A stretch of DNA of 11,855 nt from Deltaproteobacteria bacterium (GTDB lineage: Bacteria; Bdellovibrionota; Bdellovibrionia; JABDDW01), in assembly GCA_013287405.1 (NCBI GenBank), contig JABDDW010000048.1, forward strand, positions 1-11,855, written 5' to 3'. A program made the position numbers and the translations under genes. Each line of letters starts with the position of its first letter. Position 1 is the stretch's first letter. Positions 6,261 to 11,855 of this stretch are shown piece by piece. The notes under the pieces are model-generated. The model made no database searches. It worked only from the letters and a program-made list of their open reading frames with translations, and had not been told where the DNA came from.

Positions 6261-7445
6261 TTAGAGGAGCTTAGACCACGAGGTGTTTTGAGTACAGTAT
6301 CGCAAAACTTTCGAAATACAACCCTCCAGAAGATGGGTCGCATCCTTCATCTCACTTTCTTGGCAACCTACTTTCTCAAAGTTTTCTGCATCGCAAAAAA
6401 CAACGGCGGGAGTTTTTGAAGCCTGTGATCTAATAGTCTCGTTGACCTCGTTCAAGAGCCCGACATAATTTATCTTGTGAGAAAGAAGCTCGGTCATAAG
6501 GGGGTGAAGGGGAGGCGCAATCATTAGAACTTCCGTTCCGCTTTGAGAAATATCATTTAGAAGAAGGTCAAATTTGACCTTAGCCTCCTGGTCAAAGTGC
6601 CACTCGTCAAAAGCGTTGGGATTTAAAAACGTATCCATAACTAAAGCACGAAGCTCACTGGGTGTTTTGGCCCGTCTTTCCGATAGCGGATAAAGTGTAG
6701 CGCCATCTTTAGCCACTCCGCGATCTTCCGGACCGAAATCTGTCCGATTAATAATAAGATTGATCATACGGTCGCGGCTAATTCCGTTCTTGATAAAAAT
6801 TTTGACGGCTTGTTTAACCATGGGCCAGCTTACGATTTGAAAGGCCAGATCAAAACCTCGGCTCAACCTCTCGGGAGTTTTCATCGCAGAACGAGAGATT
6901 TTTAAAGTTCGCTCTTTGAGAGAAAGCTTAGTTCCCGATCCCTTAAAACCTCCTTTGGAATCTTCCTGACCTTTATACCCGTGATCAGAATAAAAGTTCT
7001 CAACATATTTCCCAATAAAATGCCAACCGGTGGCCTTGTTATTGGCCGTCGAGTTAAATAACCAAGGGTCCATAAAAATTATGACTTTTTTAGGATTCTT
7101 ACCCAATTGTTTCATATCTTGCCAAATAGCGATGTAGTCTTCAAAGGAGGCAGAAGAAAGCCCCGCGTTGAATATTTTTAAATCCTTCTTGAAAAAAATA
7201 GAACTTACGGGAGCCATTCTAGAGCTTCCGAGCAAAAGCACATCCGGTTTTTCAATAAAGTTAATGTGAGATACTTTAATAGAGCGCTCGTCAAAATTTG
7301 TGGGGAATATTCTTATTTCATCTTCTTTTAGATCACGAAAGAAAGGTACCGGAGCATCATGCCACCGATATCCCGGATCCATAATAAAGACGAAGGTTGC
7401 CGTCCCTAATATGCCAATTAAAATCGTCGTCCAAAATATTTTCAT
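6261..7445 (-). CDS. SGNH-type O-acyltransferase partner (AlgJ/DltD-like), membrane-anchored
   Basis: A 394-residue protein with one N-terminal hydrophobic anchor (about 3-22) and a large periplasmic domain. SGNH signatures are visible: GSSR at 73-76 with the likely nucleophile Ser75, N93 in FNAGLSS as the second block, and DATH at 368-371 giving the Asp/His pair near the C-terminus, so the catalytic triad looks complete. The strand DVLLLGSSR resembles the DUF1574/AlgJ/DltD-like group found beside MBOAT proteins. In such pairs the MBOAT passes an acyl group across the membrane and the SGNH protein places it on a glycan. The frame is open up to 7556, but I choose the ATG at 7445: AGGA (7449-7452) lies just upstream, the protein then begins with its anchor, and the gene follows the MBOAT stop by 5 nt. 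The earlier ATG would overlap the MBOAT gene by 106 nt and add a non-hydrophobic leader. Acceptor unknown. Confidence 0.82.
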   Translation of the reverse strand: MKIFWTTILIGILGTATFVFIMDPGYRWHDAPVPFFRDLKEDEIRIFPTNFDERSIKVSHINFIEKPDVLLLGSSRMAPVSSIFFKKDLKIFNAGLSSASFEDYIAIWQDMKQLGKNPKKVIIFMDPWLFNSTANNKATGWHFIGKYVENFYSDHGYKGQEDSKGGFKGSGTKLSLKERTLKISRSAMKTPERLSRGFDLAFQIVSWPMVKQAVKIFIKNGISRDRMINLIINRTDFGPEDRGVAKDGATLYPLSERRAKTPSELRALVMDTFLNPNAFDEWHFDQEAKVKFDLLLNDISQSGTEVLMIAPPLHPLMTELLSHKINYVGLLNEVNETIRSQASKTPAVVFCDAENFEKVGCQESEMKDATHLLEGCISKVLRYCTQNTSWSKLL

Positions 7446-7446
7446 C

Positions 7447-7452
7447 GGTCCT
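7447..7452 (-). promoter_or_regulatory. Ribosome binding site deciding the SGNH start
   Basis: AGGACC on the minus strand sits 1 nt before the ATG at 7445 as a block; its AGGA core ends 3 nt before it. The AG of this site is shared with the TAG stop of the MBOAT gene (7451-7453), so the two genes are probably translationally coupled. It supports the 7445 start over the upstream ATG at 7556. Confidence 0.6.
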
Positions 7453-8839
7453 AAAATTGGTAGTACAAAAATTTTGAAGAGTAGTTCATGAAAATCAGAG
7501 CGGCGAGGGTCGCCACCCCCCAAGCAAACTGGCGACCATCCGAAACTTGGCTCCAATTCTCTGAACTCGCATTTTTAAAAAAGTTCACGATAATCAAACC
7601 CAAGATACAGAAGGCCCCCAAGGTTAAAGTTTCAGAATTTAAAAAATTAGCCCCCACACCATCTAGAAAGGTCAGTTTTTTAAACCAAATATAGGCGTCA
7701 TTAAAAGTTGGAGATCGAAAAAAAACCCATCCAAAGCAAATGAGTAAAAATGTAACTCCTCTCTGGATGTACTTATGAAAGGAATCCCAAGTAGACTGCA
7801 TTTGATGATATAAAATGAGAATCATCCCGTGAAAAAGACCCCACCCTATGAATGTCCAATTGGCCCCGTGCCAGAACCCTCCCAGAGCCATAGTAATAAG
7901 TAAATTCAAATTTTTTCTTAAAGGACCGCAGCGATTTCCTCCAAGTGAAATATAGAGGTAATCTTTAAGCCACCGACTTAAAGTGATATGCCAACGCCGC
8001 CAAAAATCACTGGGGTTTAGAGCCTTGTACGGGCTGTTGAAGTTTTGCGGCAATTCGATTCCGAAAAGACGACCCAACCCAATGGCCATATCTGAATATC
8101 CACTGAAATCAAAATAGATCTGCATAGAATATCCAATGAGGGCCAACCAACCCGTCAACGAAGTCAATTTGCTCATATCTAAAATTAGAGGGTCAACCAA
8201 GTTGCCTATTCTATCGGCAACGAGAACTTTTTTGGTTAGACCCACTGCAAATAAATACACCCCCGAAGACCACTGGGGACGAACCCCTTCCGCTTCGATG
8301 CGATCAAGTTGGGGGATGAGTTGATTGTGGCGAGTCAAAGGGCCCGCGATGAGATGGGGGAAAAAAGATACGAAGCACGCAAACTTCCAAAAACTCTTTT
8401 CTGCAACGCACTCCCCTCTAAAAACGTCGATCATATAAGACATGGTCTGAAAGGTATAAAAAGAAATTCCAGCGGGAAGGCCAAGGGCCACCAAACCTTT
8501 TAGAGAACCATGAAATAACAATTGAAAGGTTTCAGAAAAAAGTCCTGAGTACTTAAATAAGAAAAGTAAACCTAAGTTTCCGCAAAGGGAGAAAACCATT
8601 ATGGTTTTTCTGCGTTTAGAATGAAGGTGTCCCACCCTCTCCATAAACTGAGCTAAATAAAAATCAAGGGTCGTAGTGAAGAGCATGGGAATAACGAACC
8701 AACGCTGCCCCGCATACGAGTAAAAAATAAGGCTCGCAAGGGTGATCCACCTTATTAAGGGGAGCCCCCGAAGTCTGATGCTAACGCCAAGCACAAGGGG
8801 GAAAAATATAAGAAGAAAACTAAACGAATTAAAAAGCAT
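7451..8839 (-). CDS. MBOAT-family O-acyltransferase (AlgI-like)
   Basis: A 462-residue polytopic membrane protein of typical AlgI/DltB/PatA size and order. It begins MLFNSFSFLLIFFPLVLG, the common N-terminus of this family. Family blocks follow: LPAGISFYTFQTMSYMIDVF (121-140), FFPHLIAGPL (159-168), FDFSGYSDMAIGLGRLFGI (243-261), FWRRWHITLSRWLKDYLYI (279-297) and GFWHGANWTFIGWGLFHG (321-338). His324 in the last block is the expected catalytic histidine. The C-terminus SSKFLYYQF matches the usual FIYFQF ending. These proteins accept an acyl group (acetate in alginate and peptidoglycan systems) from a cytoplasmic donor and move it across the inner membrane. The SGNH gene starts 5 nt downstream, forming the standard two-part module. 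The modified polymer is not identifiable; nearby LPS-type genes make a surface polysaccharide likelier than alginate, since no alginate genes are in view. Confidence 0.93.
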   Translation of the reverse strand: MLFNSFSFLLIFFPLVLGVSIRLRGLPLIRWITLASLIFYSYAGQRWFVIPMLFTTTLDFYLAQFMERVGHLHSKRRKTIMVFSLCGNLGLLFLFKYSGLFSETFQLLFHGSLKGLVALGLPAGISFYTFQTMSYMIDVFRGECVAEKSFWKFACFVSFFPHLIAGPLTRHNQLIPQLDRIEAEGVRPQWSSGVYLFAVGLTKKVLVADRIGNLVDPLILDMSKLTSLTGWLALIGYSMQIYFDFSGYSDMAIGLGRLFGIELPQNFNSPYKALNPSDFWRRWHITLSRWLKDYLYISLGGNRCGPLRKNLNLLITMALGGFWHGANWTFIGWGLFHGMILILYHQMQSTWDSFHKYIQRGVTFLLICFGWVFFRSPTFNDAYIWFKKLTFLDGVGANFLNSETLTLGAFCILGLIIVNFFKNASSENWSQVSDGRQFAWGVATLAALIFMNYSSKFLYYQF

Positions 8840-9021
8840 ATTTAAAGAACAATTTCTATTACTTAAGCCCCATTTTCAAGGTTTAAGTCAATCTTAAGAA
8901 AACTTAAAGAATACATGAAGATTTTATACGTCCTTGACCTTTGTCGCAAGTCAATGGTCTGATTTTATCTGGGGATTTTAGATTTCAGATCATCAAAAAC
9001 TGTAGCCATGGAGGGGAAGCA
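8840..9021. promoter_or_regulatory. Divergent regulatory region with TTAAG-type repeats
   Basis: These 182 bases separate the MBOAT start (minus) and the hydrolase start (plus). On the MBOAT side lie YTTAAR words at 8862-8867 (CTTAAG), 8882-8887 (TTTAAG), 8893-8898 (CTTAAG) and 8903-8908 (CTTAAA); the last three are spaced 11 and 10 nt, one helical turn, as seen for direct-repeat sites of OmpR/PhoB-type regulators. On the plus strand, TTGACC (8934-8939) and TTGTCG (8941-8946) are possible -35 elements, the latter 16 nt from TTTTAT (8963-8968). These promoter guesses are weak. The frame upstream of the hydrolase start stays open to 8941 but looks non-coding. Confidence 0.35.
9010..9017 (+). 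promoter_or_regulatory. Strong ribosome binding site of the secreted hydrolase
   Basis: GGAGGGGA ends 4 nt before the ATG at 9022. It is the strongest Shine-Dalgarno in the window and fixes the start, which also lets the protein begin with a signal peptide. Confidence 0.8.
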
Positions 9022-9984
9022 ATGTTGTCTTTATCTAATTATCGAAGGGGTAAAGTCCTATTTCTGATCTTGCTCGCGGGGGGAATGAATTTAAAATCGA
9101 ATCTAGCCCATGGATGGGGATCTCTCGGGCACCAGATTGTCGCTCATGTAGGTGCCGCTGGAGCGGGAGGGTTTTGGGACGCAAACAATAACGGGATTGT
9201 CCAACTTACGACGGCTCCCGATGTGGTTTACAAAAGATTACCCACTGCAGCTATCGAAAAACCGACCCATTTTTTTCAACCCGATTCCTATTTTGAAGAC
9301 CCTCGCCAATTTAATTTGATTCCGCAAATTTATATGAATGCCGTTTCTCAGTTTGGAAGTGGATTTGTAAATCAAAATGGAACTGCGCCATGGAGAACTA
9401 GGCAGTTTTACGATCTTGGAGTCCAAGCCCTTCGAAATGGAGATTTCAAAACCGGATTAGAGTACGCAGGAATTATGTCTCACTATATTGGAGATATGTC
9501 TCAACCCCTTCATGATACCAAAAATTATGATGGCGCTGATACAGACCAAAAAGGGATCCACGCCTTTTTTGAAACAACCAATCTTAAATCAGTTGATGTC
9601 AATCAACTGACTAATGCCGTGGTTCAAGTCACAAAAGCTCTCCTTGTCGACCCAAAATTTCGAGCTGATTTTAAAGGCAGCATTAACAATGTCGTATTTA
9701 ATGAAGTAAATCGAGGGTACGCATATAAAGATACACTCCTGAACATTGATAAGAACCAAGGCCGCACTGGAACAGGGGCAAAAAACCTATTGAAGCTTGC
9801 TGTAGCGAGAATGGGGGATGGAGCCGCTACTTTAGCCATGATTTTAGAACATATGTGGGCTGATGCGGGTAACCCATCTGGGGGAGAAACCATTCAAGTC
9901 GAAGTACCGGCTTGGCAACAGCCCAACTACGAATCGACTGTCGCTTCTACTTCGCAACTCCTGCAGGATGATTGTTTGGAATAA
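9022..9984 (+). CDS. Exported zinc hydrolase, phospholipase C / S1-P1 nuclease superfamily
   Basis: A 320-residue protein starting at the ATG behind GGAGGGGA. An earlier in-frame ATG-like start at 8941 would bury the signal peptide. Residues 1-31 form a Sec signal (NYRRGK, a hydrophobic core, then AHG), with cleavage expected before Trp32, so the mature protein would begin WGSLGH. In this superfamily the N-terminal Trp itself binds zinc. Candidates for all nine zinc ligands are visible: W32, H37, D67, H83 (THFF), H154 and D158 (HYIGD), H164 (QPLH), H180 and E184 (HAFFE). W1/H6 spacing is that of P1/S1 nuclease, while H-x3-E at the end and the lack of the nuclease GGN block are as in Bacillus-type phospholipase C. 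It should therefore cleave phosphodiester bonds in phospholipids or nucleic acids outside the inner membrane; which one I cannot decide. Divergent from the MBOAT operon; its last 38 nt overlap the convergent ligase gene. Confidence 0.88.
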   Translation: MLSLSNYRRGKVLFLILLAGGMNLKSNLAHGWGSLGHQIVAHVGAAGAGGFWDANNNGIVQLTTAPDVVYKRLPTAAIEKPTHFFQPDSYFEDPRQFNLIPQIYMNAVSQFGSGFVNQNGTAPWRTRQFYDLGVQALRNGDFKTGLEYAGIMSHYIGDMSQPLHDTKNYDGADTDQKGIHAFFETTNLKSVDVNQLTNAVVQVTKALLVDPKFRADFKGSINNVVFNEVNRGYAYKDTLLNIDKNQGRTGTGAKNLLKLAVARMGDGAATLAMILEHMWADAGNPSGGETIQVEVPAWQQPNYESTVASTSQLLQDDCLE

Positions 9985-11383
9985 GAACTTTATATTTATC
10001 GCCCATGAAGTAAGAAATAGCCAACCAGAGGACGAACTGATGGAGGACTTTACTATCGCACACCGTGCATTGTGTAAGTCCTCCTAAGTTAAAAACGAGC
10101 TGTGCCCCAATAGCCGAAAGAATTATAACACGATCCCACATGGCCTCATCACCTTGAAGGTCTTTAATTCTAAAAAAAACTTTAAGGCTCGTAAAAAGGG
10201 GCAGCAAAATCAGGATCATATAAGAAATAAAACCTAGAGCGCCTCCAGTAGAGAGAAATTCAAAGTAATTACTGTGGGCATGACCAGCCATGCCACCAAG
10301 GATGTTCATTTTTTGATAATAAAGAGTACTTAGAGGTTCATTTTCCAAATAACCTACTCCAATAACTGGATGGTCTTTAAACATTTGAAAATTAACATCC
10401 CAAAGTTTTTTTCGAACCTCGTTAGACCCGTAATCCGACGAAACCACAGATTTTAGCCGCTCTTGAAAAGTCGGATTAATTTTGGACAACCCTAAGGCGG
10501 TGATGACAAGAGCTACTACAATGAAAAAAAACTTCTTCCGTGAGGTGATGAGAGTCATCACCGGAAGTGCAATGGCTAATGCAATCCAGGCCCCCCGTCC
10601 ATAAGTGCAAATAATGCTCGCCGCAATAAGGCAAAAGGATAGACCCAGTGCAATTTTGCGAGGAAGAGCTTTAGATTTTTGAGCCAAAATCATGGCCCAT
10701 GCAATGCAGATAATCATCCCGTAACTATAGGCGTAAGTAAGATGATGGTTAAAAAATCCAACGGTCGAGTAGACCGCAGCAGAACCCCAATTGACTTGCA
10801 TAAGAGCTCGATGATCGTGGCGCCAAATATCTATACCGGTGTAATGCTGCCAAATCCCATAGATAGAGATAATTGATCCACAAATAAGAATAATGAAAAG
10901 GAGCCTTTTGACATCCCCAAATATTTTCAGACTATAGAAAAAAAAGAAGAATAAGAGAAAGTCTCTGAGAGCTCCTAGATCCTTTACCCAATTTGCGCTT
11001 GGAGCATTTATAAAAACCCCTAAGGACGCAATAAGGATAAACCCAGAAATAAAATATCCATAACCGGTCTTACTCATTTTCAATGCCGGGGTTGGGCTCC
11101 TCAGATCAATGACAAGATAGATGATGGTGAATAGGACGGTGGTCCACGATAAAAGTTCCATGGCAGCCATAGAACAAGTTAAAGCCACGGCATACAGCGA
11201 AAAGAAAAAAATGAGAAGGTTTTTTACCACACTTTTCAAAGAACCAAACTCTGTCGAAATTAAAAGGCGAAGGCGCTTAGAAGTTTCAGGGATAGGTTTA
11301 TCCAAGCCATACTCGCGAGCTGCGTCCAAAGAACTGTCGGTTTTCACAAAGAAAAAAATAGTCTGTGCAAAAGGAGAAATCAA
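9947..11383 (-). CDS. O-antigen ligase / polymerase family (WaaL/Wzy, PF04932-type) membrane protein
   Basis: The frame encodes 478 residues with about ten or more hydrophobic helices. Family marks are TYGRGAW (260-266), corresponding to the conserved '(S/T)RGAW', the loop VRKKLWDVNFQMFKDHPVIG followed by VG (323-344), and HAHSNYFEFLSTGGALGF (368-385), the 'H.HN.ylE.l...G..G' block with its functional His. These enzymes join a lipid-linked polysaccharide to lipid A-core, or polymerise repeat units, on the periplasmic side. The start is doubtful: the frame opens only 4 codons after the in-frame TAG of the SPOR gene, the first candidate is TTG (11381-11383) with no ribosome site, the next are GTG at 11347, TTG at 11329, 11305 and 11239 and GTG at 11230, and the first ATG (residue 72) lies inside helix 1. 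A start between 11305 and 11230 would leave a compact N-terminus before helix 1. The 3' end overlaps the hydrolase gene. Confidence 0.85.
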   Translation of the reverse strand: MISPFAQTIFFFVKTDSSLDAAREYGLDKPIPETSKRLRLLISTEFGSLKSVVKNLLIFFFSLYAVALTCSMAAMELLSWTTVLFTIIYLVIDLRSPTPALKMSKTGYGYFISGFILIASLGVFINAPSANWVKDLGALRDFLLFFFFFYSLKIFGDVKRLLFIILICGSIISIYGIWQHYTGIDIWRHDHRALMQVNWGSAAVYSTVGFFNHHLTYAYSYGMIICIAWAMILAQKSKALPRKIALGLSFCLIAASIICTYGRGAWIALAIALPVMTLITSRKKFFFIVVALVITALGLSKINPTFQERLKSVVSSDYGSNEVRKKLWDVNFQMFKDHPVIGVGYLENEPLSTLYYQKMNILGGMAGHAHSNYFEFLSTGGALGFISYMILILLPLFTSLKVFFRIKDLQGDEAMWDRVIILSAIGAQLVFNLGGLTQCTVCDSKVLHQFVLWLAISYFMGDKYKVLIPNNHPAGVAK

Positions 11384-11395
11384 CCACGAATTTGA

Positions 11396-11855
11396 CTAGT
11401 TAACTCTGTCAGCGCCAACCTGTGCCATTGAGCCTGGAAGGACTTGAATAAAGCTCTCTTTAATGCCTGCGCTCTTTGTTAATTCCGTCTGCAACTCACG
11501 AGCCTTCTGAGCCAAAGGAAAATGGCCCACACAGACCCTGTACCTCGTAGTATTGGCCACAGTTCCCGTAAAAACAAAGGCCTTGAATCCCTTATCTTTA
11601 AGATCATCGACGGCTTTTTGGGCTTCTTCGCTACTAGTATAAGAGGCCACCTGGACCGCATACGAAACAGAGGAACTCGGACTTCTTTTTGACGCCTCCG
11701 GACCTTCTAAACCCTCTGAATGCCCTTGGGTTTCGCGAGCTTCTAACTCACCCCTGACCTCGGGCTCTGATTTGATTTTCGTTACAGCGGGGGGCTCAAC
11801 TTTTTCCAAGGCCGCCATAGCCCTTTTGTGCCTTGAGTCTATATTGTCGCCAAAG
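11396..11855 (-). CDS. SPOR-domain protein (5' part beyond window)
   Basis: The minus-strand frame is open to the right edge (about 152 residues visible), so the gene very likely starts outside; the ATG at 11816-11818 is only an internal candidate with a weak ribosome site (AAAGGG 2 nt away). A hydrophilic Pro/Glu-rich linker of about 60 residues leads to a C-terminal SPOR domain: SYAVQVASYTSSEEAQKAV, then GFKAFVF, then RYRVCVGHFPLAQKARELQ. This matches 'Y.VQVGSF....A......L...G..A.V.....YRV.VGPF....A...' of PF05036. SPOR domains bind peptidoglycan stripped of stem peptides at division septa. The usual layout is cytoplasmic tail, one membrane helix, linker and periplasmic SPOR; the first parts would be off-window. 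It is followed by the ligase frame after a 12-nt gap, in the same reading frame. Confidence 0.85.
   Translation of the reverse strand, partial: FGDNIDSRHKRAMAALEKVEPPAVTKIKSEPEVRGELEARETQGHSEGLEGPEASKRSPSSSVSYAVQVASYTSSEEAQKAVDDLKDKGFKAFVFTGTVANTTRYRVCVGHFPLAQKARELQTELTKSAGIKESFIQVLPGSMAQVGADRVN

Noticed and set aside
7446..7556. N-terminal extension of the SGNH gene from an ATG inside the MBOAT gene
   Set aside because: It would overlap the MBOAT gene by 106 nt and place a polar leader before the membrane anchor; AGGA before the ATG at 7445 explains the start better.
8941..9021. Upstream extension of the secreted hydrolase
   Set aside because: The strong GGAGGGGA site and signal peptide both point to the ATG at 9022; the added 27 residues look like translated leader.
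9863..10087. Plus-strand frame spanning the end of the hydrolase and the ligase tail
   Set aside because: It is a shadow of two well-supported convergent genes with no start signal.
10524..10945. Runs of eight A/T in the ligase gene as phase-variation tracts
   Set aside because: Similar runs of eight occur in several genes here (for example in the GT9 gene near 2609), so they look like a by-product of AT-rich Lys/Phe codons.
1..11855. CRISPR array, tRNA/rRNA, insertion sequence, integrase or defence island
   Set aside because: No spaced identical repeats, cloverleaf-like segment, transposase or nuclease-helicase genes were seen; the window is almost filled by envelope genes and lon.

Overview
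The window reads as a cell-envelope region of a Gram-negative bacterium. Base composition is moderately low in GC, coding density is high, and most gaps are short. The LPS-type heptosyltransferase (GT9), the O-antigen ligase and the SPOR-domain protein all point to an outer membrane and a peptidoglycan layer. Several protein traits (long GT9 N-terminus, Lon sequence, secreted zinc hydrolase beside glycan genes) would suit a Bdellovibrionota/former delta-proteobacterial lineage. That placement is an impression, not something the sequence proves. I see no rRNA, tRNA, CRISPR array, transposase, integrase or phage gene.

Layout from left to right. (1) Positions 1-1875, minus strand: a GT39/ArnT-like polytopic glycosyltransferase is followed, 2 nt after its stop, by a second polytopic protein of the same general (GT-C) style that leaves the window at position 1. 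(2) 1962-3197, plus strand: a family 9 glycosyltransferase (ADP-heptose:LPS heptosyltransferase type), divergent from the GT39 gene. (3) 3169-8839, minus strand: a tightly packed run, in transcription order an MBOAT O-acyltransferase, its SGNH-type partner, Lon protease, and an orphan six-helix C-terminal half of an MFS transporter related to the lysophospholipid (LplT/Aas) group. (4) 9022-9984, plus strand: an exported zinc hydrolase of the phospholipase C / S1-P1 nuclease superfamily. (5) 9947-11855, minus strand: an O-antigen ligase preceded by a SPOR-domain protein whose N-terminus lies beyond the right edge.

How they may work together: the GT-C enzymes and GT9 would build lipid-linked or LPS glycans, the ligase would join polymer to its acceptor, and the MBOAT/SGNH pair would acylate (probably acetylate) an envelope glycan outside the inner membrane. 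Lon is a general AAA+ protease; its place directly behind the acylation pair may be only positional, and it appears to have its own heat-shock-like promoter. The exported hydrolase is independent and divergently transcribed.

I did not find a clearly new multi-gene defence or mobile system. The points most worth a second look are the orphan half-transporter behind lon, the sigma32-like promoter that would place the lon transcript start at its start codon, the single in-frame amber codon separating the SPOR gene from the ligase frame, and the mixed P1-nuclease/PLC metal-ligand pattern of the exported hydrolase.
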